DNA of 64,000 bases from an uncultured Pelagibacteraceae bacterium (GTDB lineage Bacteria > Pseudomonadota > Alphaproteobacteria > Pelagibacterales > Pelagibacteraceae). The stretch's first letter is position 1; the number at the start of each line of letters is the position of its first letter. The DNA lies in NCBI GenBank assembly GCA_902624465.1, contig CACNXP010000002.1, positions 1 through 64,000 of the forward strand, given 5' to 3'. The notes beneath the pieces were generated by a model, which did not search any database, was not told where the DNA came from, and worked only from the letters and a program-made list of their open reading frames with translations. Shown here piece by piece: positions 9,304 to 19,820 of this stretch. Position numbers and translations under genes: made by a program.

Positions 9304-10037
9304 TTAATTTAAGAAATAAGAATATCATTGTAACCGGTGCATCAGGTGGAATAGGTAATTCGATAGTAAAAAAATTGAGTGAGTTTGAAGCAAATATATT
9401 AGCCACAGGAACAAAAACTGAAAAATTAGAAGAATTAAAGTCAAACATTAAAAATGTTAAGATTTTAACTTTTGACATTTCTAAAAGTGAAAAAATTGAG
9501 GAATTTATCGAAAATGCTACAACACAACTTGGGGGCAAACTAGATTGTATTGTTAATAACGCAGGATTAACCCAAGATAATTTAGCAATTCGTATGAGCT
9601 TAGATGAGTGGAGAAAAGTAATTGATATAAATTTAACATCTACTTTCCTTTTGAGTAAATTTGCTATTAAAAAGATGCTTAAAAATAAATCAGGAAAAAT
9701 TGTAAATATTACATCTGTTGTTGGCCATACTGGAAATTTAGGCCAAGCAAACTATACAGCATCAAAAGCTGGTATAGTTGCTATGTCAAAAAGTTTAGCC
9801 ATTGAGTATGCTAAAAAGAATATTAATATAAATTGTATTTCGCCAGGTTTCATTAAAACAGCTATGACAGATAAGCTGGATCAAAAATTTAAAGAATTAA
9901 TCATATCAAAAATACCATCTGCAAGGCTAGGAGAACCTACAGATATTGCTAATGCAGTTCTTTTTTTAGCCTCTGATCAATCAAATTACATTAATGGTGA
10001 AACAATTCATATTAATGGAGGTATGTATATGGCTTGA
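9300..10037 (+). CDS. fabG: 3-oxoacyl-ACP reductase
   Basis: This NADPH-dependent enzyme reduces 3-oxoacyl-ACP in the elongation cycle. It is a 245-residue classical SDR with the Rossmann glycine motif TGASGGIG (residues 12-19), NNAG (86-89), catalytic Ser139 in NITSV, and Tyr152 and Lys156 in the YTASK block. The ending INGETIHINGGMYMA is typical of FabG. It lies between fabD and acpP, which supports a fatty-acid role over other SDR functions. Confidence 0.96.
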   Translation: MINLRNKNIIVTGASGGIGNSIVKKLSEFEANILATGTKTEKLEELKSNIKNVKILTFDISKSEKIEEFIENATTQLGGKLDCIVNNAGLTQDNLAIRMSLDEWRKVIDINLTSTFLLSKFAIKKMLKNKSGKIVNITSVVGHTGNLGQANYTASKAGIVAMSKSLAIEYAKKNININCISPGFIKTAMTDKLDQKFKELIISKIPSARLGEPTDIANAVLFLASDQSNYINGETIHINGGMYMA

Positions 10038-10085
10038 CAAACCAGGTTTTTAAACTATTAACAATTTAAACAAAAAAGGATCAAT

Positions 10086-10325
10086 ATGTCAGAAGATGTT
10101 TCAAGTAAGGTTAAAAAAATTGTTGCCGATCACCTAGGTATTGATGAAGCTAAGGTAACAGAGGAGTCAAGTTTCATAGACGATTTAGGAGCAGATAGTT
10201 TAGATACAGTTGAGTTAGTTATGGCTTTTGAGGAAGAGTTTGGCTCGGAGATTTCTGATAGCGAAGCTGAAAAAATTTTAACAGTTGGTGATGCTGTAAA
10301 ATTTATTGAAGGAAAAGCAAATTAG
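10086..10325 (+). CDS. acpP: Acyl carrier protein
   Basis: A 79-residue acidic carrier protein. Ser38 in the [13 protein letters not shown] motif is the 4'-phosphopantetheine attachment site. It holds growing acyl chains for the Fab enzymes. An AAGGA ribosome site lies just before the ATG. In many alphaproteobacteria fabF and mltG follow acpP; here gmk begins 7 bases after the stop. Confidence 0.98.
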   Translation: MSEDVSSKVKKIVADHLGIDEAKVTEESSFIDDLGADSLDTVELVMAFEEEFGSEISDSEAEKILTVGDAVKFIEGKAN

Positions 10326-10332
10326 ATTTTAA

Positions 10333-10965
10333 ATGCCCATAGATAATGATGGGGTAATGATAATCTTATCTTCTCCGTCTGGAGCAGGAAAAACTACATT
10401 AGTAAATTTACTATCAAAACTAGATAATTTCGAAATTTCTATTTCACATACAACAAGAAAGCCAAGACCAAATGAAATCCCCAATAAGGATTATTTTTTT
10501 GTTAATGAAGATGAATTTAAAAGGCTAATTAAAAATCAAGAATTTTTAGAATACGCAAAAGTCTTTAATAATTTTTATGGCTCAACAAGAACACCAGTCA
10601 TAAATAATTTAGATAACGGAAAAAATGTACTTTTTGATATCGATTGGCAGGGCGCTGATCAAATCAAAAATAAAAAATTAGATTATAAGTTAATAACTTT
10701 TTTTATCTTACCTCCAAGCAAAGAAGTATTGTTTGAGAGACTATCTAATAGAGATATGAAAGATAAATTAATAGCTGATGAGAGAATGAAACAATTTGAA
10801 CATGACGTATTGCATTGGATAAATTATGATTATGTTGTTATTAATAATAATTTAAATGATTGTTATGAAAAGATTTACAACTTAATACAAGCTGAAATAA
10901 AAAAAAGTTCAAAAGATTATGATAAAGATTTTATCAGGAATCATATAGAAAAACTAACATCATAG
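10333..10965 (+). CDS. gmk: Guanylate kinase
   Basis: This enzyme phosphorylates GMP to GDP with ATP. The 210-residue protein has the P-loop [10 protein letters not shown] at residues 13-22, the GMP-binding stretch [11 protein letters not shown], the [10 protein letters not shown] block and a lid region around LSNRDMKDK. The stop overlaps the end of convergent rsmA by 6 bases. It is the last gene of the rightward fabD run. Confidence 0.96.
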   Translation: MPIDNDGVMIILSSPSGAGKTTLVNLLSKLDNFEISISHTTRKPRPNEIPNKDYFFVNEDEFKRLIKNQEFLEYAKVFNNFYGSTRTPVINNLDNGKNVLFDIDWQGADQIKNKKLDYKLITFFILPPSKEVLFERLSNRDMKDKLIADERMKQFEHDVLHWINYDYVVINNNLNDCYEKIYNLIQAEIKKSSKDYDKDFIRNHIEKLTS

Positions 10966-11742
10966 TTTTTCGTACTCCTCAGTTAATTTATAATAAATAT
11001 CCTGACTTAAATTATGAGGTCTTAAGTTTAGATCTATATTTAGTTTGTTTAGGACGTTAACATTACCTTTAAATAATATATTAAAAGGTGTTTTTATTTT
11101 TTTTCTTTTTTGATTAAAAAAAATTCTTGTTATTTTTTCTAAGTTTTTAGAGTTTTTAAACTGATAGAAAAATTTTTTGGGTTTAAAAAATAATAGTGAA
11201 CTATCAACTTTAGGTTTCGGAGAAAAACTACGAGGTTTAATATCACAGATTTTATCAATTTCTAATTTCCAATTAGCTAAAATTGTTAATCTTCCGTAGT
11301 TTGATGAATTAAACTTGGATAAAATTCTATCTGCTACTTCCTTTTGAAACATTAGTATTAGAGAGTCAAACCAAAAATTTGTATTTTCAAGATTTATTAT
11401 CCATTTAGCTAATATTTCAGTTGAAATATTATATGGTAAATTTCCAAAAACAATTAACCTTTCATTATATAATTTTTTTTCATTAATCTTTAGAATATCA
11501 TCATTTATTATTATTATTTTATTCTCAAATTTTTTCTTTAAATCATTTACTAAGAATTTATCTTTTTCAACTACTATAAGTTTTTTTGGATTATTTTCTA
11601 AAATATAAGAAGTCAGATTTCCTGTTCCTGGGCCAATTTCAAGCACAAATTTATCTTCTATTTTTATTAATGAAACAATTTTTTTTAAAATATTTTGATC
11701 TATTAAAAAATTTTGACCTAAACTTTTTTTTGGTTTAATCAC
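10960..11742 (-). CDS. rsmA: 16S rRNA dimethyladenosine transferase (KsgA)
   Basis: RsmA dimethylates two adjacent adenosines near the 3' end of 16S rRNA late in 30S assembly. The 260-residue protein starts with [11 protein letters not shown], has the SAM-binding [11 protein letters not shown] motif (about residues 34-44) and the catalytic NLPYNIS motif near residue 100. Its start overlaps the pdxA stop by 4 bases. It ends the lptF-to-rsmA operon. Confidence 0.96.
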   Translation of the reverse strand: MIKPKKSLGQNFLIDQNILKKIVSLIKIEDKFVLEIGPGTGNLTSYILENNPKKLIVVEKDKFLVNDLKKKFENKIIIINDDILKINEKKLYNERLIVFGNLPYNISTEILAKWIINLENTNFWFDSLILMFQKEVADRILSKFNSSNYGRLTILANWKLEIDKICDIKPRSFSPKPKVDSSLLFFKPKKFFYQFKNSKNLEKITRIFFNQKRKKIKTPFNILFKGNVNVLNKLNIDLNLRPHNLSQDIYYKLTEEYEKL

Positions 11743-12707
11743 TTTTTAAAATCTAAAAATGTAAGTGCTGAAACTAAACTTAAAGAATTAGATTTATTCT
11801 TTCCCATCATTTTTTCATTTGGACCATGATCAGGAGAAATTCTAAAGAATGGTAATCCTAAAGTGATATTAATTGCATCATATTCAAATAAAGTTTTAAT
11901 AGGTGTTAACACCTGATCATGATACATCCCAATAATTACATTATATTTTTTTCTATTGTTTTTTAAAAAAATTGTGTCAGCAGCATATGGTCCAGATACT
12001 TTAATATTTGATTTATTTAAAGTTTTGATTGCAGGTTTTATAATTTTTTCATCCTCATTAAAAATATCAATACTTTCACAATGAGGATTTAAACCTGTAA
12101 CTGCTATTTTAGCTTTCTTTTTCAAATGTTTTTTAAAGAAAATATCGATTAACTTAATTTTTTCTTTAATTATATTCTTATTAATTTTTTGATGAACTTT
12201 TTTAATAGGCAAATGAGTTGTTAAAGGACATACGGATAATTTTTTATTGTAAATCAACATTGCGAAATTTTTAGTTTTTGTTTTAGATGCTAAATATTCT
12301 GTGATGCCTAAATATTTTTTTTTTAAAAAAAATTTTTTAGAAATAGGACCATTTATAAATTTATTAGTAATCTTTTTACTTAAAATTTTTAGCGCGATAT
12401 CGAATGATCTTTTTATGTAATCATTAGATTTATTTGAAATCTTATTAAACGCTTTTTTTTGGTAAAAAGTCACATCAATTAAATTTATTTTTTTATTATT
12501 CAAATTTGTATCTTTCAAATCTAACAATTTAATTAATCTTATCTTTTTATTTATATTTAATTTTTTCATTTGAAGTTTTATTAAATTATAAGATGCAATC
12601 AAAATTATGGGACTTTTAAATTTTTTAATCTTTATTGATTTAAAAAAGATTTCAGAAAAAATACTATTTGGTTCCCCTGCAACTATAATTATAGGTTTAT
12701 AACTCAT
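11739..12707 (-). CDS. pdxA: 4-hydroxythreonine-4-phosphate dehydrogenase
   Basis: An NAD-dependent step of the DXP-dependent pyridoxal phosphate pathway. At 322 residues it has family motifs: NGPISKK for substrate binding, a metal-ligand His in THLPIKKVH, GLNPHCE, and MYHDQVLTPIKTLF with a second metal His. ISPDHGPNEKM near the end differs slightly from the usual AFDIAG-type motif. It sits between surA and rsmA, the classic position for the housekeeping PdxA. A divergent second PdxA lies at 56977-57969. It overlaps surA by 11 bases. Confidence 0.92.
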   Translation of the reverse strand: MSYKPIIIVAGEPNSIFSEIFFKSIKIKKFKSPIILIASYNLIKLQMKKLNINKKIRLIKLLDLKDTNLNNKKINLIDVTFYQKKAFNKISNKSNDYIKRSFDIALKILSKKITNKFINGPISKKFFLKKKYLGITEYLASKTKTKNFAMLIYNKKLSVCPLTTHLPIKKVHQKINKNIIKEKIKLIDIFFKKHLKKKAKIAVTGLNPHCESIDIFNEDEKIIKPAIKTLNKSNIKVSGPYAADTIFLKNNRKKYNVIIGMYHDQVLTPIKTLFEYDAINITLGLPFFRISPDHGPNEKMMGKNKSNSLSLVSALTFLDFKK

Positions 12708-13638
12708 TTATTATTAAATTTTTCTTAATTTTATTAAAATACATATTAGAAAATTGAGAAAGTTGATCATTAGTTTTAAATTTTACAATTTCTTCAATTT
12801 TTTCATTTATATTTAAACTAGCTGAATACTCTTTTTCATCTTCAATTTTAAGGATAATGAATCCTGATGTTGTTCTGATTGGTTTTGAAACTTGACCAAT
12901 TTTTAAATTAGAAATTATTTTTTTAATTGTTAAATTTAAATTATCTTCTTTAACCCATCCAATAAGCCCACCATTAGAAGCAGTTTCAGAATTACTATAT
13001 ATCATTGCAGTTTTCTGGAAACCTATTTTTTCTAGGTCTGAAAGAATTTTTTTATACTTATCTTCAAAATCGATTTTGCTCGTAGCACCGAAGTTTATCT
13101 CAGAAAGAAGAAGTTCTCTTTGATTTTCTTGTTTAGGATTACTTAATATTTCTTTTTTTATTTTTTCTCTATCAACAATAACTTTATTATAAAATTTTTG
13201 ATATATGTAATCATTCCATATTAATTCTATATAAAATTTTTCTTTTATCAATTTAACATCTAAATTTTTTTTTTTTAAAAAAGCTTCAAATTCTTCTAGT
13301 GAGTCTATTCCAATTTTAGGATATTTATTCACAATAAGTTTTAAAAGAAATTTGTCATTAACTTTTAATTCTTCAACAAATTTATTTAATTCAATTTTTT
13401 TAATTATATTTTTTTGAATAGAATTTTTAGAAATTTCAAACAATTCTTTTTCAGCCAAAGTATTTACTTCTGGATTAAATGCTTTTAAAAATTTTATTTC
13501 TTCATAAATATCTAGTGTAGTAACTATCTCATTATCAATTTTAAATAATATTCTATTTTCAATAGCGTTCAAAGTTTGGAAGTAAAGTATTAATGATAAT
13601 AATATGAAAAATACTTTTAATTCTTTTTTTAAATACAT
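12697..13638 (-). CDS. surA: Periplasmic peptidyl-prolyl isomerase/chaperone SurA
   Basis: A 313-residue secreted protein with a signal peptide (residues 1-25: Lys-rich start, then a hydrophobic stretch ending in LNA). An N-terminal chaperone region is followed by one parvulin domain (about 175-275) containing ASNGGLIGWV and GFIILKI. SurA escorts outer-membrane beta-barrels, including LptD, across the periplasm. It lies between lptD and pdxA. It has only one PPIase domain, whereas E. coli SurA has two. Confidence 0.88.
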   Translation of the reverse strand: MYLKKELKVFFILLSLILYFQTLNAIENRILFKIDNEIVTTLDIYEEIKFLKAFNPEVNTLAEKELFEISKNSIQKNIIKKIELNKFVEELKVNDKFLLKLIVNKYPKIGIDSLEEFEAFLKKKNLDVKLIKEKFYIELIWNDYIYQKFYNKVIVDREKIKKEILSNPKQENQRELLLSEINFGATSKIDFEDKYKKILSDLEKIGFQKTAMIYSNSETASNGGLIGWVKEDNLNLTIKKIISNLKIGQVSKPIRTTSGFIILKIEDEKEYSASLNINEKIEEIVKFKTNDQLSQFSNMYFNKIKKNLIINEL

Positions 13639-13642
13639 CTCG

Positions 13643-16072
13643 TTAATTAGAAAATTTCTGTTCTACTGCAGTCAAAGGAACTAATTTTATGCTGAACATA
13701 AAATCTTCACTTGGTTCTAAGTCTCTATCTTTATAAAATGTTTTGTTATATTTTATGCCTGCAACAAGACAATCATTCTTGTATTCATATATTAGATCAT
13801 AATACTCAGTTAAATCTATTTCTTTATTTTCTCTTGTCTTAAATGTTATAAAATTTTGATCATTAAAATTAAAAGTTGTTACATTTTCTAAAATGTTTGT
13901 ACTCCCTACCGCACCTTCTTCCTCTATATAGTTAAAAGTAGTGACAAAATTATTTTTCTTAATGGTCGTACTTAATGAACTATATTGAATTTCATCTAGA
14001 TCATGATTAATAGAAAATTCATAATTCAGATTTATGTTGTCATTAAGAGTATTTGTTACTTTCCCAAAATAGTTCGAGTTCTTTTTATCAAGTGTACTGT
14101 TTGTTGGTAAGTTGCTATTAGTTTTTGTCCTTAAAACTTTACCAAGTTTAAATTCAAAATATTTATTTATATTATCAATATTTTCTGTTTTAAAATCAAA
14201 TCCTAAAGTTAAGTTGTTTCCAGACTCAAGAGTGTCTATTAGACCTAGTCTGTTAATATTAAATAAGTTATCACTTCTAATTTGTCTATTTTCATTTTTG
14301 TAACTTTTCATATCCGATGGATTAATCCTTAAAGATATTTTTGGATCCAAGTAATTTGAGTAGTTATCACCAGTGCTAATAAGTGGAAAACTTGAAACCA
14401 ACTCAAATATATTCATGAATTTTATATGCGGACTAGAATCATACTCCGTGTTATTTTTACCTGCTGAAATTGTATTTTTTAGATAATAATTAAAATTATT
14501 TTTAAATCCAATTTCACTAAAATAACCGTAACTCTGAACATCTAAATTATTAATCATTCTAGATCTCAGAGTATTGGTATCTTTTAAAATATTATCCCCT
14601 TGAGAAACAAAATTAAAAGAAGCAAAATTGTTATTTTTAAAGAAACTTCTTGAGAAATCGTAGTAGGGTAAAACGTATTGATAACGATCACTATTACGTT
14701 TTGACAGATTTTCATAGGCAGTGAAGCCTGTATTTAATGAAAAATTTTCATTTTCAAGATTTAAATCTATATCAGAAGTTAAAGTATCGAAGTTGTCAGG
14801 CTTCAAGTCTGTATTTACTATATTAGTGTCAAAGACTTTCAGATATGTATCATTATTTACTCTTTGAAATGAAAAATCTAATGAACTTTCGATAAAGCTT
14901 TCATAACTTAAATCTATCTGAAATTTTGAAAATAAATGTGTTAACGTATTTTTTTCTTTTGATATTTTTGATTTATAGTTATCCACAATATTAAGATCAG
15001 CAATAAAATATGAATTTTCATTTTGTTGTCTATATTCATTTTGAAACATAAAAATATCTTTATCAAAAAATGTTGGTTTAAAGGTAAAGTCTTGATTATT
15101 TGAGAGAGCATAAAAATATGGTAATTGCAAAGACGAGCCTAAAATATTTGAATTATTTATATGAGGTACCAAAAAACCTGTTTGTCTTTTGACTGTTGGA
15201 CCTGGGTGAAAAAATTTTGGAAAATATAATACAGGAATATCATAAATTTTTACAAAAGCATTATCATAATTCATTTGTTTTTTATTTTGATCGTAAGTAA
15301 TTTTATCAGCTTGAATAGTCCATGGTGGACAGCTGTCATTTTTTTTACAACTTGTAAATACACCTTTATTTATTGTTGTGATACCATCATTACTTGAAGA
15401 AGAAAGTCCTTTAAATCTTGGATCATTATTTTTATTACCAAATAGATCTTTTTTAAAATCTATATTTATATCTTGGGCGATATAATTTTGATTTTTAAGA
15501 TTAAAAATTGCACTCTTAAAAAAATATTTATCACTGAAAGGCTGGTTATATTTCGTATGAATAAAAATTTTTTCACCTTTTAATGTTTCCTCTTTAAGTG
15601 AGTAACTGAATTTTCCAATTTCATATCGTGTCTGATTAATATTATCTAAAATTGTTGCTCCTACATCAGAACTGATTATCATGTCATTTTTCAGAATAAT
15701 GATATCTTGAGAGCTAAATTTATAATTGGAATCAATCGACGCTTCTGCTTTTCCTCTAAGCTCTATTCTCTCTTCATTAATATTATATATGATATTCTGT
15801 GCTGAAAAATTGTATTTATTTATTTGGTCTTTAATTAATATATTTCCCTTAGCCTGAAGAATATTTTTGATTTTATTAAATTCAAATTCATCTGCCTCAA
15901 TAACTATTCCATCATTAGATTTTATGACACCTCTATTTTTACCAATTATTTTGTCCCCTCCATCTAAAATTTCTATTTCAGTCACATCAAAACTAAGTTC
16001 CTCGTTACCATAAAGATTAAATGAAATTAAATGAAATAAAATTGAAAAGAATATTAAAGTTTTATTTATCAT
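13643..16072 (-). CDS. lptD: LPS-assembly outer-membrane protein LptD
   Basis: LptD is the outer-membrane barrel that inserts lipopolysaccharide into the outer leaflet. The 809-residue protein has a signal peptide (residues 1-23), an OstA-type periplasmic jellyroll (about 25-165) and a long beta-barrel region with alternating strands. The Cys pair in CKKNDSCPPW and a late Cys in YKNDCLVAG are candidate disulfide partners, as in the family. The start overlaps lptG by 11 bases and surA follows after 4. Confidence 0.93.
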   Translation of the reverse strand: MINKTLIFFSILFHLISFNLYGNEELSFDVTEIEILDGGDKIIGKNRGVIKSNDGIVIEADEFEFNKIKNILQAKGNILIKDQINKYNFSAQNIIYNINEERIELRGKAEASIDSNYKFSSQDIIILKNDMIISSDVGATILDNINQTRYEIGKFSYSLKEETLKGEKIFIHTKYNQPFSDKYFFKSAIFNLKNQNYIAQDINIDFKKDLFGNKNNDPRFKGLSSSSNDGITTINKGVFTSCKKNDSCPPWTIQADKITYDQNKKQMNYDNAFVKIYDIPVLYFPKFFHPGPTVKRQTGFLVPHINNSNILGSSLQLPYFYALSNNQDFTFKPTFFDKDIFMFQNEYRQQNENSYFIADLNIVDNYKSKISKEKNTLTHLFSKFQIDLSYESFIESSLDFSFQRVNNDTYLKVFDTNIVNTDLKPDNFDTLTSDIDLNLENENFSLNTGFTAYENLSKRNSDRYQYVLPYYDFSRSFFKNNNFASFNFVSQGDNILKDTNTLRSRMINNLDVQSYGYFSEIGFKNNFNYYLKNTISAGKNNTEYDSSPHIKFMNIFELVSSFPLISTGDNYSNYLDPKISLRINPSDMKSYKNENRQIRSDNLFNINRLGLIDTLESGNNLTLGFDFKTENIDNINKYFEFKLGKVLRTKTNSNLPTNSTLDKKNSNYFGKVTNTLNDNINLNYEFSINHDLDEIQYSSLSTTIKKNNFVTTFNYIEEEGAVGSTNILENVTTFNFNDQNFITFKTRENKEIDLTEYYDLIYEYKNDCLVAGIKYNKTFYKDRDLEPSEDFMFSIKLVPLTAVEQKFSN

Positions 16073-17135
16073 TTATATTTCTCATGAAAAAAAAATTTAT
16101 AATTGTTAGAATTATTAGTGGTATTATGGCAGAACTTAGTACATTTATTTTTTCAGAAGTACCCAGGATATAAAAAAAATTATTGATATAGTAAATTATT
16201 ACTGACAAAAAAAGGCCAATAGTTATTTTTAGACCTTTACTTTTAAAAGTTTTTGTATTCATCATAATTATTGCAGCAAAAATAAACATCAGAATGAAAT
16301 AAAGAGGAAAAGAGATCAATTTAAACAATTGTAGATCTATTTCTGTTAAGGAATAATTAAATCTTTTATAATTTTTTCTCATTTCAAGTAATTCTATGAA
16401 GGATAAAGAGGACATATTTGAAAATAGGTTTTGTATTAATTTATAATCAAAATTAGTTCTAAATTTAAGGTTATTAACAGTTTCTTTATTATTTTGAATA
16501 TAAATTTCAGCATCTTTAATTATCCATTCCTTGTTGGTAATATCAACTTTTCGACTTTTAATATTTCTTATAATTTTGAAATCTTTATCAAATTCAGAAA
16601 TATAAGTATTAATAAGCTCATTATTATTAAATGAGCTAGCATTTATCATTAATATATTCTCCTCATATATGTCTTTAATCCATAAACCATTGTTAGTTAT
16701 CACTGCCAGATATTTTTTATCTTCAGTATAATTTGATTTTAATCCTAGATATAGATTTTTTAAATTAGAGGACAAATTATAAAAAATGGAAACTATTATA
16801 ATACCTATAAAAAATGTTGTAACAGCTAGAATAGAAAATATTTTTGTATTTTTTACTCCAGAGTATTTAAAGATATTCATCTCATTGTCTGTAAAAAGAG
16901 TATTGAAAAAAAATTGTGTCGATATTAAAAAAATAAATGGAAACATCTCAAAAACAAACATTGGTGTATTTATAAGAGATAAATAAAGTGGAAAATATGC
17001 ATTAACGTCTTGCTGTTTAAAAAATTCCAACTCTGTTAGTAGATTAAGTATATATATTAGACAAAAAAAGATAAAAAAAACATTTAAGAAAGACATTATA
17101 TATGTTCTAACTAAGAATTTCGTATATGTATTCAT
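16062..17135 (-). CDS. lptG: LPS export ABC transporter permease LptG
   Basis: A 357-residue YjgP/YjgQ-family permease. There are three N-terminal transmembrane helices (about 12-35, 55-75 and 98-120), a periplasmic beta-jellyroll domain, then three C-terminal helices (about 275-350). With LptF and LptB it extracts LPS from the inner membrane. It overlaps lptF by 4 bases and lptD by 11. Its assignment as LptG rather than LptF rests on being second in the operon. Confidence 0.9.
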   Translation of the reverse strand: MNTYTKFLVRTYIMSFLNVFFIFFCLIYILNLLTELEFFKQQDVNAYFPLYLSLINTPMFVFEMFPFIFLISTQFFFNTLFTDNEMNIFKYSGVKNTKIFSILAVTTFFIGIIIVSIFYNLSSNLKNLYLGLKSNYTEDKKYLAVITNNGLWIKDIYEENILMINASSFNNNELINTYISEFDKDFKIIRNIKSRKVDITNKEWIIKDAEIYIQNNKETVNNLKFRTNFDYKLIQNLFSNMSSLSFIELLEMRKNYKRFNYSLTEIDLQLFKLISFPLYFILMFIFAAIIMMNTKTFKSKGLKITIGLFLSVIIYYINNFFYILGTSEKINVLSSAIIPLIILTIINFFFMRNINDK

Positions 17136-18268
17136 TTTGTGTTTTTTATATTCTTAAATTGCATTAAATAATTTAAATAAAGACTTATTAGCAAAATTAT
17201 AGGTATAACAAAAAATTTAATATTTTTTACAAAATCAGCATTAATTAATCTTATTGTCATTTCTGAAAGAATAATTGTGCTAAAACCGATCAAAAAAATT
17301 AAGACTCTGTATCTTGAATAATTTATATTCTCTTTAGATTTAAATATTAGTAACAAAGAAACAAGTATTAATACAGGAATATACAATGGAATTATTAATC
17401 TTTTATATAATTCCTTAATTATATTATCAATATTATCAACCCTACAATTTTCAACTTTAAAATCTTTGTTAATTTTGAGAATGCTGAAATTCATTAAGTT
17501 ATGGTAACATTTAATAAGATCTATTGTGGCTACCTCTTGGGTTTTTTTGTATGTAGTTAAATTATCGTCAAAATTATTTAAATTAAAATCAGTTTTTTTA
17601 AATTTAAAATTTGTAATTTTGTCGTTTATTACACTAATTGTCTCTCCAAAATTCAATTCTAAAAATTGATTATTACCTATTTGTTTAAACCTTCCCTCTT
17701 TTGCAAAAGTTATTTGAAAATTTTCTCCAGATCCTTTTTTGAGATAAATTTCTTTTAAATTTCCAAATTTATCTTTCGAATTACTATAAATTGTTAAATC
17801 TTTTACGGCATCATTAAATATCCTTGGCTTGATAAAATTTTCCAAATAATTAATTGATGATGATCTTAAGAATGATCTGGCTAGGTCTTGGCTTTTTGGT
17901 ACAATAACAGCTGTAAGAAATATTTGAAGCAACATTATGAAAAAAGAAAATTTTATAAAAAAATTTATAAGTTCAATTTTATTTATGCCAAAGTTCCAAA
18001 AAATAATTAATTCATTTTTAAATTCATATTTCCCAATAATATAAAGAAAGCTTAAAAATAATATAAATGGAATTAATTTAGTTATTACTTTTGGAAAATT
18101 TAATAGCGAAAAATTCAAATAAACTAAATAATTTCGTCCATCCTCAACTATTATATCCAGAAAATTAACTGCCTGAAATACCCATATTATAAGGCTTGAA
18201 GAAAAAAGAGTTATCGTAAAAAATATTAAACAATCAAAAAGAAGTTTTCGAAATAATATTTTTTTCAT
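17132..18268 (-). CDS. lptF: LPS export ABC transporter permease LptF
   Basis: A 378-residue YjgP/YjgQ-family permease with helices near residues 10-35, 50-75 and 95-120, a periplasmic domain, and C-terminal helices near 290-370. It is the first gene of the leftward lptF-lptG-lptD-surA-pdxA-rsmA operon. The 82-base gap to divergent pepA must hold promoters for both. The middle domain is poorly conserved, as usual for the family. Confidence 0.9.
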   Translation of the reverse strand: MKKILFRKLLFDCLIFFTITLFSSSLIIWVFQAVNFLDIIVEDGRNYLVYLNFSLLNFPKVITKLIPFILFLSFLYIIGKYEFKNELIIFWNFGINKIELINFFIKFSFFIMLLQIFLTAVIVPKSQDLARSFLRSSSINYLENFIKPRIFNDAVKDLTIYSNSKDKFGNLKEIYLKKGSGENFQITFAKEGRFKQIGNNQFLELNFGETISVINDKITNFKFKKTDFNLNNFDDNLTTYKKTQEVATIDLIKCYHNLMNFSILKINKDFKVENCRVDNIDNIIKELYKRLIIPLYIPVLILVSLLLIFKSKENINYSRYRVLIFLIGFSTIILSEMTIRLINADFVKNIKFFVIPIILLISLYLNYLMQFKNIKNTK

Positions 18269-18350
18269 TGAAATCTATCGAAATACACTTATATATTTTC
18301 AATTATTAGTTTACAATTTATATACAACTCAAAGTACATATATATAAAAA

Positions 18351-19820
18351 ATGTCAATAAAAATAAGTATTAAAAATAGTTTAAATCAAAAATCAGTAAA
18401 AAATCATGTTTTTTTTACCAATAAAAATTTTAAAATAAATGATCTCGGTAAACTTCCAATATCTAAATTTTCTAGTTTTATAAATCAGTCAATTAGCTCT
18501 AATGAGTTAAGTGATAAGAATTTTTTATCATTAGATATAAATGCTTCGCAAAAAGTTATTTTGATAAAAATTAAAGATAGTCAATCTCCATTTGACATTG
18601 AAAAAATTGGAGCTGAATTTTATGTGTATTTAAAATCAAATTTATATTTAAAAACAACTTTTTATGAACAAAATATAAGGAGTAGTTTTCCTAAAAATAA
18701 ATTATTTTTTGATCAATTTGCACATGGCCTTCAATTAAAATCATACGAATTCAATAAATATAAATCTAAAAGTAGAGAAAAAGAATTCGATATAGAGATC
18801 TTAAACAAAAACAAAACTTTTCAATTTAATAGAAATAAGAAATATAGATCTCTAATTGAAGGTACAAATTTAACAAAAGATCTCGTTTCAGAACCAGGAA
18901 ATATTCTTCATCCAGATGAATATGCAAAAAGATTATTACAGCTAAGAAAATTTGGTCTTAAAGTAAACGTATTGGATAAAAAGAAATTAAAAAAGCTTGG
19001 TATGAATGCACTTCTGGGCGTGGGACAAGGTAGTATACGAGGGTCTTATCTTGTTACTTTAGAATGGAAAGGTTCAAGATCAAAAAAGAAACCTTTAGCA
19101 TTTGTTGGAAAAGGAGTTTGTTTTGATACTGGTGGTATTTCTCTTAAGCCTGCAAAATTTATGGAAGATATGACATATGATATGGCTGGTTCAGCTGTTG
19201 TTGTAGGTTTAATGAAAAATCTAGCTCTAAGAAAAGCAAAAATAAATGCAATTGGAGTTGTTGGTTTAGTAGAAAATATGCCAGGTGGTAACGCTCAAAG
19301 ACCTGGTGATATAGTTAAATCTTATAGTGGTAAGACAATCGAGATTTTGAATACAGATGCTGAAGGAAGATTAGTTTTAGCCGATGCGCTTACTTATACA
19401 GAAAAAAAATATAAGCCTGAATTTATTGTTGATTTAGCAACTTTAACGGGAGCAATTATAGTTTCTTTGGGCTCTGAATTTGCAGGACTTTTTTCAAATA
19501 ATGATAAGTTGTCCAAACAATTATTTGATGCAGGCCAGAAAGTTGGAGAAAGAGTGTGGAGAATGCCACTTGATAGCAATTATGATAAGTTAATTAATTC
19601 TAAAAATGCCGATATGCAAAATATTAATTATGTTGGAGGAGCTGGCTCAACCACCGCAGCACAATTTTTACAAAGATTCATTTTTAATAAAACTCCTTGG
19701 GCACATTTAGATATTGCAGGTATGGCATTTTCAAAATATGGAGGTGCCCTAAACTCTGAAGGTGCAACTGGATTTGGAGTTAGATTATTAAATCAATTAG
19801 TTGAAGATTATTATGAGTAA
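18351..19820 (+). CDS. pepA: Leucyl aminopeptidase (M17)
   Basis: A 489-residue cytosolic dizinc aminopeptidase that removes N-terminal residues from peptides. The C-terminal catalytic domain has the metal and catalytic residues of M17: Lys254 and Asp259 in GKGVCFDTGG, and the hallmark NTDAEGRLVLADAL beginning at about 334. The N-terminal regulatory domain is more divergent. The end overlaps ndk by 8 bases. In many alphaproteobacteria holC (DNA polymerase chi) lies between pepA and ndk; it is absent here. Confidence 0.95.
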   Translation: MSIKISIKNSLNQKSVKNHVFFTNKNFKINDLGKLPISKFSSFINQSISSNELSDKNFLSLDINASQKVILIKIKDSQSPFDIEKIGAEFYVYLKSNLYLKTTFYEQNIRSSFPKNKLFFDQFAHGLQLKSYEFNKYKSKSREKEFDIEILNKNKTFQFNRNKKYRSLIEGTNLTKDLVSEPGNILHPDEYAKRLLQLRKFGLKVNVLDKKKLKKLGMNALLGVGQGSIRGSYLVTLEWKGSRSKKKPLAFVGKGVCFDTGGISLKPAKFMEDMTYDMAGSAVVVGLMKNLALRKAKINAIGVVGLVENMPGGNAQRPGDIVKSYSGKTIEILNTDAEGRLVLADALTYTEKKYKPEFIVDLATLTGAIIVSLGSEFAGLFSNNDKLSKQLFDAGQKVGERVWRMPLDSNYDKLINSKNADMQNINYVGGAGSTTAAQFLQRFIFNKTPWAHLDIAGMAFSKYGGALNSEGATGFGVRLLNQLVEDYYE

